A DNA stretch of 64,000 bases from Chitinophaga sp. MM2321 (GTDB taxonomy: Bacteria > Bacteroidota > Bacteroidia > Chitinophagales > Chitinophagaceae): NCBI RefSeq assembly GCF_964033635.1, contig NZ_OZ035533.1, positions 3,906,001-3,970,000 on the forward strand, read 5' to 3'. Both the position numbers and the translations under genes were made by a program. This document shows positions 48,727 to 57,384 of this stretch, in pieces; the stretch's first letter is position 1; each line of letters begins with the position of its first letter. The notes under the pieces are model-generated. The model was not told the origin of the DNA. It saw only the letters and a program-made list of their open reading frames with translations, and ran no database searches.

Positions 48727-49596
48727 ATGCTCAGACCAATTTTTAAAAATATGGTACTAATAGCCGGTATATTGTTTACCGGTTACTTCGCAAACGCTCA
48801 AACGGTATCAGGACCTGAAAATACACCGCCGGAATGGTCTGCCCCTTATCAGCCGTTCCGTATAGCCGGTAATCTGTACTATGTTGGCACCTACGATCTG
48901 GCGTGTTATCTTATCACCACCTCAGAAGGGAATATACTTATCAATACAGGGCTTGCTGCTTCGGCAGCTATGATCAATAAAAACATTGAGACATTAGGCT
49001 TCAGGCCTGCCGATACCCGTATATTATTGACAACACAGGCGCATTATGACCATATGGCCGGAACAGCAGCCATTCAGCGCCTTACCGGCGCCAAAATGAT
49101 GGTTGACAGGGGCGATTCATCTGTAGTCGCGGATGGAGGAAAGTCTGATTACGCCCTGAACACTACCTATGAACCCGTTAAGATTGACCGGCTACTGAAT
49201 AATGGAGACACCATAAAGCTGGGAGATGCACGGTTGGTAATGCTCCATCATCCTGGCCATACAAAAGGTTCCTGCAGTTTTTTATTTGATGTCAGGGATG
49301 AGCAGAGATCCTATCGTGTATTGATAGCCAATATGCCCACTATTGTTACTGCGAAAAAGTTTTCGGAAATACCTGCATACCCGGGAATCGCCAGCGACTA
49401 TGCATATACCCTGCGTGAAATGAAGAAATTATCCTTCGATATATGGCTTGCTTCGCATGCCAGCCAGTTCGGACTTCATTCCAAACATAAACCCGGCGAC
49501 AAGTATAATCCTGCTGCGTTTATGGATAAAGCCGGGTATGATGCAGCACTGAAGGATTTGCAACTTCAGTTTTCCAAAAAAGTAAAGGAGAGGTAG
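48727..49596 (+). CDS. Subclass B3 metallo-beta-lactamase, GOB-like (Gln at first zinc position)
   Basis: ATG 48727 gives 289 residues with signal peptide (MLRPIFKNMVLIAGILFTGY FANAQ region, cut near NAQ). The zinc motif is Gln104-x-His106-x-Asp108-His109 (TTQAHYDHMAG): Gln replaces the usual His, as in the GOB enzymes of Elizabethkingia. The remaining ligands are His in HHPGHTKGS and WLASHASQFG. B3 beta-lactamases break beta-lactams including carbapenems. The upstream in-frame TTG (48694) overlaps TATCTTCG, a near -7 element. It probably belongs to the species' intrinsic resistance set. Confidence 0.9.
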   Translation: MLRPIFKNMVLIAGILFTGYFANAQTVSGPENTPPEWSAPYQPFRIAGNLYYVGTYDLACYLITTSEGNILINTGLAASAAMINKNIETLGFRPADTRILLTTQAHYDHMAGTAAIQRLTGAKMMVDRGDSSVVADGGKSDYALNTTYEPVKIDRLLNNGDTIKLGDARLVMLHHPGHTKGSCSFLFDVRDEQRSYRVLIANMPTIVTAKKFSEIPAYPGIASDYAYTLREMKKLSFDIWLASHASQFGLHSKHKPGDKYNPAAFMDKAGYDAALKDLQLQFSKKVKER

Positions 49597-49603
49597 GTAG
49601 GCA

Positions 49604-50581
49604 CTAAGACAAAATCGCTTCCTTATTATACTTCGCCCTGTAATCCAAAGGGGATAAGCCGGTTATTTTTTTAAACACTTCTCTGAACGCTTTATCATCT
49701 GAATAGCCAACTTCCATCATTACCTCAAAAATGCTTTTCCTGCCTCTTTCTAAGGTGTTCTTGGCCACTTCTACTTTCACACGCTGTAAATATTCCACCG
49801 GGGTATTACCGGTAGCTTTGATAAAACGTCTGTCAAAATTCCGCCTGCTGGTTGCAAGTTTTGAAGCCAGTTCTTCGAATGAAATTTTTTCACACAGATT
49901 TTCTTCAATATAAGTTTGTGCCTGGCAAATCAATTCATCACCATGGTTCTTTTGCGTTTGAAAAATATGAAAAGGTGATTGTGATGATCTTTCAATATCA
50001 ATTTGAAAAATTTTTGAACAGTAAATAGCTATCTGCCTGTCAAAATATTTCTCTACTAAAAAAAGGATCAGGTTTAAAAACGAGTACCCGCCACCGTTGG
50101 TATATATTCCTTTTTCAACCGTGATCAGTTTATCGGTTTGAAGATGAACATCTGGAAACAGTCGCTTGAAATCGGTCGACATATTCCAATGCGTGCAACA
50201 ACTCTTGCCATCCAGCAAGCCGGTAGCGGCCAGTAGAAATGCACCGGAGCACATACTCGCAACTTCAGCGCCTGCTTTATATTGTTCCGTGACCCAGGTA
50301 ATCAGTGCCGCATTCTCTTCCATTACCTCAGGATCATAAGAGACAGAAGGTATGATCAGCAGGTCAGTTTTTTTTATGTCTTTGATATTTTCAGGATAAA
50401 CTGAAAAGAAGCCGGCATCCAATTTCAGTTCTGTCACAAAACCGGCTATATGGATCTCCATCATTGGCTGGTTGCCCATCTTTTGCCAATACGCATTTGC
50501 TCTGCTCAGGATTTCAAACGTACCTGTTATGCTGCTAAGATTGACATCTCCTTTCGGAACAATAATGGTTACCTGTTTCAT
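49604..50581 (-). CDS. GlxA-type transcriptional regulator (DJ-1/PfpI + AraC HTH)
   Basis: A 325-residue regulator with an N-terminal class I glutamine amidotransferase-like domain (about 1-185; nucleophile-elbow region ASMCSGAFLLAATGLL holds Cys) and a C-terminal AraC double HTH (about 230-325: FEELASKLATSRRNFDRRFI, GNTPVEYLQRVKVEVAKNTL, VGYSDDKAFREVFKK). GlxA-like proteins sense small molecules with the non-catalytic amidotransferase fold. It is divergent from the AHSA1 gene at 50705, its likely target. Confidence 0.92.
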   Translation of the reverse strand: MKQVTIIVPKGDVNLSSITGTFEILSRANAYWQKMGNQPMMEIHIAGFVTELKLDAGFFSVYPENIKDIKKTDLLIIPSVSYDPEVMEENAALITWVTEQYKAGAEVASMCSGAFLLAATGLLDGKSCCTHWNMSTDFKRLFPDVHLQTDKLITVEKGIYTNGGGYSFLNLILFLVEKYFDRQIAIYCSKIFQIDIERSSQSPFHIFQTQKNHGDELICQAQTYIEENLCEKISFEELASKLATSRRNFDRRFIKATGNTPVEYLQRVKVEVAKNTLERGRKSIFEVMMEVGYSDDKAFREVFKKITGLSPLDYRAKYNKEAILS

Positions 50582-50704
50582 TGATAATCTTTTGGTAAAG
50601 ATAGTATTTTATGCTGTCCAAATTACCCCCGTAAATTGTCTATTTCACACCCCATTACTACCAGATTAAGACTGTAGTTTTGGTGTAATATAAAATCCAT
50701 AAAA

Positions 50705-51193
50705 ATGAAAACAGATTTCACTACTACCATTATGGTAGATCAAAGCCCCCAAGAAGTCTTCAATGCCGTCAATAATGTTCGCGGATGGTGGTCGGAAGAA
50801 ATTGAAGGCAGCACAGACAAACTCAATGAGGAGTTTTTATATCATTACGAAGATGTGCATCGCTGCAAAATGAGAATAATAGAATTTGTCCCGAATGAAA
50901 AAGTAGTTTGGCTGGTGCTGGACAACTATTTTCAATTTACGAAGGACAAAAGCGAATGGATAGGCACAAAAGTTAGTTTTGAAATTTCCAGACAGGACAA
51001 CAAAACGCAACTCCGCTTCACGCACCTGGGTTTAGTTCCTGAATATGAGTGTTTCGATATCTGTAAAAATGCATGGACCCAATATATACAGCAAAGTTTG
51101 TTTAGCCTGATCACCAAAGGTAAAGGACAGCCCAACAGCACCGGCCATCCAACAACGGCTGACGAGGAGAAACTGGGTTCTGCCCATAAGTAG
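50705..51193 (+). CDS. SRPBCC (AHSA1-like) ligand-binding domain protein
   Basis: A 162-residue START-like domain: FTTTIMVDQSPQEVFNAVNN and VRGWWSEEIEGSTDKLNEEF at the N-terminus, DVHRCKMRIIEFVPNEKVVW and TQLRFTHLGLVPEYECFD in the middle. These are AHSA1-type helix-grip proteins that bind hydrophobic ligands; no catalytic residues are known. Divergent from the GlxA-type regulator with about 120 bp between them. Confidence 0.87.
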   Translation: MKTDFTTTIMVDQSPQEVFNAVNNVRGWWSEEIEGSTDKLNEEFLYHYEDVHRCKMRIIEFVPNEKVVWLVLDNYFQFTKDKSEWIGTKVSFEISRQDNKTQLRFTHLGLVPEYECFDICKNAWTQYIQQSLFSLITKGKGQPNSTGHPTTADEEKLGSAHK

Positions 51194-51268
51194 TTGCTGT
51201 ATTTCGGGAAAGAGAATATTGAAACCGAAGATTGAGTTGGGAATAGTTATTTTTTTATAAATTTAACT

Positions 51269-52756
51269 ATGGAAAAGATCACACCCACGGATATACGATA
51301 TCCAGATCTTGCAGGAAAAAGGTTCAACAAACGCTTTACAGGTAAGCCCGAATATATCCGGCTGGCAAAATCCACCAAAGATGTGGTGGAGGCTGTACAG
51401 GAGGCGGTAGACAGCAAACGGCGGCTGGTAGTACGCAGTGGCGGCTATTGCCTGGAGGGTTTCGTGGCGGACCCAACTGTGCAGGTGCTTGTAGATATGT
51501 CTTTGATGGCGGACATCAGTTATGATACTGAAAGGTCAGCCTTTACGGTGGAAGCCGGTGCAACAGTTGGTGAAATGTATCGCAGGCTGTTCCTCGGTTG
51601 GGGAGTGGTCCTTCCCGCAGGAGAGCATCCTAACATAGGTATCGGCGGGCATGTACTGGGTGGTGCTTTTGGCTTCCTTTGCCGGGAATATGGACTGGCG
51701 GCTGATCATCTTTATGGTATAGAAGTGGTGACAGTCGATGCAGCGGGGAAGGCCAATATTGTTATAGCTACCCGGGAAGCTACTGATCCCAACCGTGAGC
51801 TCTGGTGGGCGCATACAGGAGGTGGCGGAGGCAACTTCGGCATCGTTACCCGCTACTGGCTCCGGTCTGCTGGGGCTACTGGATCTGACCCCGCTGCTGC
51901 GTTGCCAAAAGCACCGGCATCCATTACCACCTTTCGGGTGTCATGGGACTGGAAGGACTTTGATGAAACGTTGTTTTCCCGTCTCATGCGAAATTTCGGG
52001 GAATGGAGCCAGCAGAACAGTGCTCCTGACTCTCCTTACACACAGTTATTCAGCCTGCTTTTTCTTAACCACCGTAACCTGGGCAAGCTGGAGATGAAAG
52101 GCGTCTCCACAGCCGGGCCAAAGGCTATCCAGCTTATAGATGAACACCTGGCTGCCATCGCAGACCCTATCGGACTACCTTATACAAGGCAGATCGAGGA
52201 AACGCCCTGGCTCCGCTTTGCCCTGAATCCGTTTCCTGAATTATTCCAACCGGGTTTCGATAATGTACAGGCAAAAATAAAGGACGCTTTCTTCCGTCAA
52301 CCGCTTACTGACCGCCAGATCGCGACAGCCTATAAATATCTGACTGCAAATGAAAGTATAGGAGGAGGAATGGGCATGGCGACCTATGGCGGCAAAGTGA
52401 ATACCGTATCACCGGAAGCCACAGCTTCGGCCCAGAGGGATTCCATTCTTGATGTGGCCTGGAGCGCAGGCTGGGGTGATCCGAAAGGTGAAACGACTAC
52501 CCTCGCCTGGATCCGTTCTTTTTATATGGAGTTTTTTGAAGGCTCCGGAGGTGTACCCCTGCCCAATGAACAGACCAATGGCTGCATGATTAATCATCCG
52601 GATACAGATCTCGCAAACCCTGAATGGAATAAGTCAGGCGTTCCATGGCACACGCTTTACTACAAGGACAATTATCCACGGTTGCAGAAAGTAAAAAGCA
52701 AATGGGACCCGTTGAACATATTTCATCATGCCTTGTCCATACAGGCAACACATTAG
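51269..52756 (+). CDS. BBE-type FAD-dependent oxidoreductase
   Basis: A 495-residue FAD enzyme of the berberine bridge/6-hydroxynicotine oxidase type. The FAD-binding domain has VVRSGGYCLEGFV, GIGGHVLGGAFGFLCREYGL and HTGGGGGNFGIVTRYWL; the C-terminal BBE tail ends NYPRLQKVKSKWDPLNIFHH. In most relatives the residue after SGG is His, which holds FAD covalently; here it is Tyr, so a non-covalent or single-link flavin is expected. These enzymes oxidise sugars or secondary metabolites using oxygen. Single gene, with its own short upstream space. Confidence 0.85.
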   Translation: MEKITPTDIRYPDLAGKRFNKRFTGKPEYIRLAKSTKDVVEAVQEAVDSKRRLVVRSGGYCLEGFVADPTVQVLVDMSLMADISYDTERSAFTVEAGATVGEMYRRLFLGWGVVLPAGEHPNIGIGGHVLGGAFGFLCREYGLAADHLYGIEVVTVDAAGKANIVIATREATDPNRELWWAHTGGGGGNFGIVTRYWLRSAGATGSDPAAALPKAPASITTFRVSWDWKDFDETLFSRLMRNFGEWSQQNSAPDSPYTQLFSLLFLNHRNLGKLEMKGVSTAGPKAIQLIDEHLAAIADPIGLPYTRQIEETPWLRFALNPFPELFQPGFDNVQAKIKDAFFRQPLTDRQIATAYKYLTANESIGGGMGMATYGGKVNTVSPEATASAQRDSILDVAWSAGWGDPKGETTTLAWIRSFYMEFFEGSGGVPLPNEQTNGCMINHPDTDLANPEWNKSGVPWHTLYYKDNYPRLQKVKSKWDPLNIFHHALSIQATH

Positions 52757-52844
52757 ACTAACGCTTTCTTGTTAGAATGGATTTAGTGCAGGTGCCTTCA
52801 GGAATATGCCCTACAAAATAAAATGCTGCTTTATCTTTGTACGC

Positions 52845-53654
52845 TTACTTCAGCTCCCGGAGATCGATGCGCCTAAAGAATATTTCGGCACCTTCCGATT
52901 GAATCTGAATACGTCCTCTCGAAGGTTTTACCCGGAATGCGTGATTGACCAGTTTACCGTTAAGTACTATAAAAATCTCATCCCCCCGGCAAATGCATTC
53001 CATACGGTTCCATTTGCCCGGGGTTCTTTCCACATCCTGTTTGCCACGAAATCCTAATACATCTTTCCACTCCGGATCACGGCCATACCAGTTAATACGT
53101 CCACCATTTACAGTAACGGAATCTCCGCTGGGTGAAAAAACATAGCACCCTCCCTGCTTTTCCGGTAATACCTTCGTGGACAAAGTGTATTTATCTGTTC
53201 CATCACCTACTACGATGAAATCACCGGAACCGCCCTCGATAAGCTGACATTCAAAAGAATGCATCCACGTACCATCAAAAGCACCGTCTGCACCCGTAGA
53301 ATGCATCAGGATTCCATTGTCTCTTGCATTGTTCGTTCTTGGGGAAAAAGTTCTATCGCCCCACCTGAATTCTACTATCAGTTTGTAATTATCATATTCC
53401 TTATCACTCGTGATACACCCAAACTCCTCTCCGGAAACGCGCAGCATTCCCTTGTTTACGGTGAATACTTTTTTTGGATCAGCGTCGCGCCCACGGCCAT
53501 GCAGAAAGGTGTACCATCCATCGAGGTTTTGACCATTGAAAAGGCGTATCGTTGTTGAATCCGGTGGGTTGCCCATAGTATTGCCAGAACATGCTAACCA
53601 TACAACCAGGGTTAAGCATATAGTTTTGCTCAGGTATGAAAAGAACCGCATCAT
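52845..53654 (-). CDS. DUF1080 (3-keto-disaccharide hydrolase-like) lipoprotein
   Basis: A 269-residue lipoprotein (MMRFFSYLSKTICLTLVVWL, lipobox WLAC). The DUF1080 concanavalin-like sandwich follows: RLFNGQNLDGWYTFLHGRG, YDNYKLIVEFRWG, RDNGILMHSTGADG and WMHSFECQLIEGG, ending with GRIQIQSEGAEIFFRRIDLR. The Pfam family includes enzymes that hydrolyse 3-keto-disaccharides. It sits at the start of the second glycan locus and might act on oxidised sugars. Confidence 0.88.
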   Translation of the reverse strand: MMRFFSYLSKTICLTLVVWLACSGNTMGNPPDSTTIRLFNGQNLDGWYTFLHGRGRDADPKKVFTVNKGMLRVSGEEFGCITSDKEYDNYKLIVEFRWGDRTFSPRTNNARDNGILMHSTGADGAFDGTWMHSFECQLIEGGSGDFIVVGDGTDKYTLSTKVLPEKQGGCYVFSPSGDSVTVNGGRINWYGRDPEWKDVLGFRGKQDVERTPGKWNRMECICRGDEIFIVLNGKLVNHAFRVKPSRGRIQIQSEGAEIFFRRIDLRELK

Positions 53655-53695
53655 TATTTACTGTTTAAGGAATTAGTGATGTAACACTTACAATA

Positions 53696-53738
53696 AAATG
53701 AGTAAAAGCATAGTCTGCATACACGCTTTTACTCATTT
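53696..53738 (-). terminator. Putative terminator between two minus-strand genes
   Basis: A 14-bp stem AAATGAGTAAAAGC/GCTTTTACTCATTT around a 15-nt loop lies 8 nt after the stop of the gene at 53746. A-rich flanks give only a weak T-run on the minus strand. It probably separates that gene from the DUF1080 gene. Confidence 0.65.
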
Positions 53739-53745
53739 CAGATAA

Positions 53746-55017
53746 CTACTCCACACGATATAACTTACCCTCTCCAGGCAAAAAATCTACGGTTATTTCC
53801 CGGTCCTGGTTCCACTTTATTTTCTGTACTTTATCATTGTCTTTCCCGATACTACTCAATCTTTTTACTTTTTCATTTACACGAAGCTGAACAGATTGTT
53901 TGTCTTTGTAAGATTTGTTGACCAGCATGATATACCGGTTTCCATTTTGCTGATGCACAAAGTAAGTAACTATTAATGCTACCGATTGATCTGTGGGCTG
54001 CAGCCAGGTATCTTCCGGTAATGCTACCACGTTTTCAGGCAGTTCAGTACCAGTGTGATATATCTCCCTTGCATCCAGTGCTATCAGCGTCTTCCCCAGT
54101 TGTTTCATCTCCTTATTCAACTGTTGTGTGTATGCATAAAAATCCGTTTTGTTACCGGCTGTATCAATAACACCCGGAAGAAATTTATCTCCCTGACCGG
54201 AAGGGGTCCAATAGGTAAACCAAACAGGATACTTAATACCATACGCCAGCAAGGAATATACATTGTAACGCAGTTCCCCTTGGTTTGGGCGACGGAAGGC
54301 ACCCGGTATCCCAAAAGATTGCAGATAAGCAGATGTTTTAAGACCATATTTCAGACCTGCCCGACGGATTATATCCAGGTTGTTATAATAGGAAGTACGG
54401 AAACCGCCCTTATCATTAAACGGGTAATGGTCAAAAGATAAATATCCCAGCTGATCGGGCCCTGCCATCTCTATCCATCTCTCTACATATTCTTTTTCAT
54501 AATTAATATTACCTAACTGTTCCCCCAGCGCATATACCGGGAAAAGGTTCACATGCGCCATCTTTGTGGGATCCGCTTCCATGATTGTTTTATTCGTAGC
54601 CGCACACCAGCTGAGTTTTGCGGTATCCGGTTCATCCATGATATAATAACCTGCCAGGGCCGGGTGCGATTTAAAATCATTCACCATCGCTTTTATTTCG
54701 CTGACCGATCCATGTACTCTCGGGTCTGCCACCAATACCTTTAAACCATGCTTATACGCAAGATCAAGCATCTTCCGGTTTTTCTCCACTGTATACAGGT
54801 CTGTACTACTTACATTCTGTATAACGTCAATGTGCGCGTCCTTCATTAGCTGGTATTGTTCATCATTGGTAAACGCCCATACAGGAGGCCAGAAAATACC
54901 GATCAGGAATTTATCTTTTTCAGCCGCCCGTTTAACCGGCGTATTACGGTCCTGTGCCCAGGAGCTATATGTACTTAACAATACAAACAGGCATGCTAAA
55001 AGGGATCTCATTTTCAT
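53746..55017 (-). CDS. Secreted TIM-barrel protein, putative glycoside hydrolase
   Basis: A 423-residue exported protein (MKMRSLLACLFVLLSTYSSW). The barrel has LIGIFWPPVWAFTNDEQYQL, DAHIDVIQNVSSTDLYTVEK, an acid pair in GYYIMDEPDTAKL (Glu of strand 4) and YLSFDHYPFNDKGGF, like GH-A clan sequences; a small beta domain follows (RYIMLVNKSYKDKQSVQLRV), as in GH42-type or DUF-type proteins of glycan loci. A glycosidase is likely but the family is not recognised. It is alone, followed by a hairpin terminator. Confidence 0.7.
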   Translation of the reverse strand: MKMRSLLACLFVLLSTYSSWAQDRNTPVKRAAEKDKFLIGIFWPPVWAFTNDEQYQLMKDAHIDVIQNVSSTDLYTVEKNRKMLDLAYKHGLKVLVADPRVHGSVSEIKAMVNDFKSHPALAGYYIMDEPDTAKLSWCAATNKTIMEADPTKMAHVNLFPVYALGEQLGNINYEKEYVERWIEMAGPDQLGYLSFDHYPFNDKGGFRTSYYNNLDIIRRAGLKYGLKTSAYLQSFGIPGAFRRPNQGELRYNVYSLLAYGIKYPVWFTYWTPSGQGDKFLPGVIDTAGNKTDFYAYTQQLNKEMKQLGKTLIALDAREIYHTGTELPENVVALPEDTWLQPTDQSVALIVTYFVHQQNGNRYIMLVNKSYKDKQSVQLRVNEKVKRLSSIGKDNDKVQKIKWNQDREITVDFLPGEGKLYRVE

Positions 55018-55064
55018 ATTTATTAACGATGTAATTATTATTGAGAAGCTATTTCTAAAAGGAA

Positions 55065-55787
55065 TTACCCGGGGAATGTAGCTTTACGTACATGCGTTAC
55101 GATAACTACCTTTTTAATGTCCTTGTCAGGATGTAACGCTTTGTAATGCGCTGTCAAATCCTGTTCAAGACCGATAACGCCATAATCAAGTGGCTTTATT
55201 TTATACACATCTTCAATAGCATTGTGTGTTAATGTCAGGGTAAGGTTTCTGAACAAAAACTCGCCTTCTCTGAGCACTGTATTTTGCTGTCTTTCTGTAA
55301 AAGTCATTACAGGATCGGTGCTGAAATGAATCATATAATTGGTGCCTGGTTGCTTTATTGTTGCTTCAAATAATTGACGTTGCAATTCATCTGCAAAAAC
55401 GGGGTCGCCTGTCTCAACAAAGATGCGGGCTTTCAAAGATTCGTCCCCTTCTGCCCTTCTCCAGGTTCCGATAACAGATAATGCTCTCAACTTAATCGTT
55501 GAAGTATTATTAGCGCCATCCGTTATATGGATGATGGTTGACCCCGGAAGATCTGTTGTAATCAGGATACGGTTGTCCTGTATAACGACACGGGCGATTT
55601 CTTCATTTTCAGAGGAAACGGTATATTGTTTGGGAGCCCCTGAAATGGAGATAACAGTATCCTGTCCAGCCCATAGTTCAACCTGATGGCTGCTCAGCTG
55701 GATTTTATCGGGCTGCTGATCTTTTTTACATGATGACAATAAATAGCCAAAGGATATAAATAAAACGAAAAACTGAAAAGATCTCAT
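55065..55787 (-). CDS. Hypothetical lipoprotein with N-terminal Ig-like region
   Basis: The ATG at 55787 gives 240 residues with a lipoprotein signal: MRSFQFFVLFISFGYLLSSC followed by KKD. The longer frame from 55928 has no sensible start. After the lipid anchor is a BIG2-like stretch (LWAGQDTVISISGAPKQYTVSSENEE in pieces: VELWAGQDTVISISG, SSENEEIARVV, TTDLPGSTIIHITD), then a domain of unknown function (residues about 95-240, with FTERQQNTVLREGEFLF). It is a probable surface protein. No close family recognised. Confidence 0.6.
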   Translation of the reverse strand: MRSFQFFVLFISFGYLLSSCKKDQQPDKIQLSSHQVELWAGQDTVISISGAPKQYTVSSENEEIARVVIQDNRILITTDLPGSTIIHITDGANNTSTIKLRALSVIGTWRRAEGDESLKARIFVETGDPVFADELQRQLFEATIKQPGTNYMIHFSTDPVMTFTERQQNTVLREGEFLFRNLTLTLTHNAIEDVYKIKPLDYGVIGLEQDLTAHYKALHPDKDIKKVVIVTHVRKATFPG

Positions 55788-55965
55788 ATACTTCAATATT
55801 ATGGATATAAACCCGTACTTCCTGCTACAAACCAATGGTGGGTGGATAGTATTTCCAATGTAATACAATTTTAGTACTACAAAAACTGAAATACGGACTT
55901 GAAAAGATGTTGTGAATAAACTAATCACTATTTTTATTTGTTTTTTTAATAGAACGCGGCAGCAT

Positions 55966-57309
55966 ATGAGCAGAAAAGACCTTACCCGTAAAAGATTTAT
56001 ACAACAAACGGCAACCAGCGTAATGGGATACGGATTATTGTCCGGCGCACTGCCTAAATCAATATTTGCAATGGGAAACTTACATAAACAAGGAACAACA
56101 GACCAGGTAACATTTAAAAATGTCCGGATGGAAACCGGGTTTTACAGAGATGATTTTGAAGTAACCGGCACCAAAACGGAACTATTTTCTATGGTGATAG
56201 AAAACGGGGAAATAAAAGCAATACAGCCCAACAGCGATATAGCCGGCGCCATAGATGCAAAGGGCTATTTGTTGTTACCGGCTATGAAAGACATGCACAT
56301 CCACCTGGATAAAACCTTTTACGGCGGTCCGTGGAAAGCACGCTCAAAGCGCCAACACGGTGTGAGGGATATGATTACCCTGGAAGAAAAGATCCTGCCC
56401 GAATTATTAAAAACATCTACAGAACGGGCGGAAAAAATCATTGAGCTTTTACAGTCCAAAGGCTCCGACTTTGCAAGAAGCCATGTTAATATTGAACCTA
56501 CTTCGCAATTAAACTCGCTGAAGAATTTACAGAAAGCCATTGAAAATAAACGTGCCGTTTTTGGCGTAGAAATCGTTGCCTTCCCTCAACATGGAATTTT
56601 CAATTCCGGGTCAGAGACCCTGATGAAGGAAGCCGCTCAAATGGATATTGATTTTATTGGCGGATTGGACCCCTTTTCCATTGACGGCAGTATAGAACGA
56701 TCTTTAGACTTTACGGTTCAACTGGCATTGGATTACAAGCGGGGCATCGATATTCATTTACACGAATCCGGAGAAAGCGGACTCAAAACGGTACAATACC
56801 TGATCAACAAAGTGAAGGAGAACCCTGCTTTAAAGGGGAAAACATTCCTGAGTCATTGCTTCGTGCTGGGAAAACTGGAAGGAAAAGTTTTGCAGGAAAC
56901 CTGCGAACAATTAGCGGAGGCACAAATAGGCATCATTTCCACCATTCCTTTCGGACATTTGATCATGCCTATCCCCACCTTACATCGACATGGCATAAAG
57001 GTTATGACGGGCACCGACAGTGTTGTTGACCATTGGAGTCCTTTCGGAACAGGCAGCATGCTGCAGAAAGCCAACCTGATGGCGCAACTTTATGGCTTCT
57101 CTTCTGAACTGGAGCTATCAAGATGTTTGCGTATTGCAACCAATGATGTTTTGCCATTAGACAATAATGGTAAACAACAATGGCCCAAAGCCGGAGATAA
57201 AGCAGATTTTAATTTGGTGGAGGCAAGCTGTTCTGCAGAAGCCGTTGCACGTACGTCAACTATCAAGGCTCTTTATCATAACGGCAAATGCGTTTATCAG
57301 TATAGTTAA
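55966..57309 (+). CDS. Exported amidohydrolase (cytosine deaminase/CodA-like)
   Basis: ATG 55966 gives 447 residues beginning MSRKDLTRKRFIQQTATSVM, a twin-arginine-like signal (TRKRFIQQ). The amidohydrolase metal site is present: MKDMHIHLDKT (HxH), IDIHLHESGESG, FLSHCFVLGK (His) and GTDSVVDHWSPFG (Asp). The sequence matches CodA-type deaminases more than dihydroorotases. In the periplasm it would deaminate or hydrolyse a small nitrogenous compound. It is divergent from the lipoprotein gene and converges on the MFS gene. Confidence 0.87.
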   Translation: MSRKDLTRKRFIQQTATSVMGYGLLSGALPKSIFAMGNLHKQGTTDQVTFKNVRMETGFYRDDFEVTGTKTELFSMVIENGEIKAIQPNSDIAGAIDAKGYLLLPAMKDMHIHLDKTFYGGPWKARSKRQHGVRDMITLEEKILPELLKTSTERAEKIIELLQSKGSDFARSHVNIEPTSQLNSLKNLQKAIENKRAVFGVEIVAFPQHGIFNSGSETLMKEAAQMDIDFIGGLDPFSIDGSIERSLDFTVQLALDYKRGIDIHLHESGESGLKTVQYLINKVKENPALKGKTFLSHCFVLGKLEGKVLQETCEQLAEAQIGIISTIPFGHLIMPIPTLHRHGIKVMTGTDSVVDHWSPFGTGSMLQKANLMAQLYGFSSELELSRCLRIATNDVLPLDNNGKQQWPKAGDKADFNLVEASCSAEAVARTSTIKALYHNGKCVYQYS

Positions 57310-57341
57310 TCATCTATATGCGGATCGCGCCGCCTGGTGAC

Positions 57342-57384
57342 AACAGAGCTGAAAGAGTGCTAATAACCCTCTTTCAGCTCTGTT
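57342..57384. terminator. Bidirectional terminator between convergent genes
   Basis: AACAGAGCTGAAAGAG pairs with CTCTTTCAGCTCTGTT across an 11-nt loop, a perfect 16-bp stem. Its right arm contains the last codons and stop of the transporter gene, and T-rich flanks are modest. It serves the amidohydrolase gene on + and the transporter operon on -. Confidence 0.8.
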
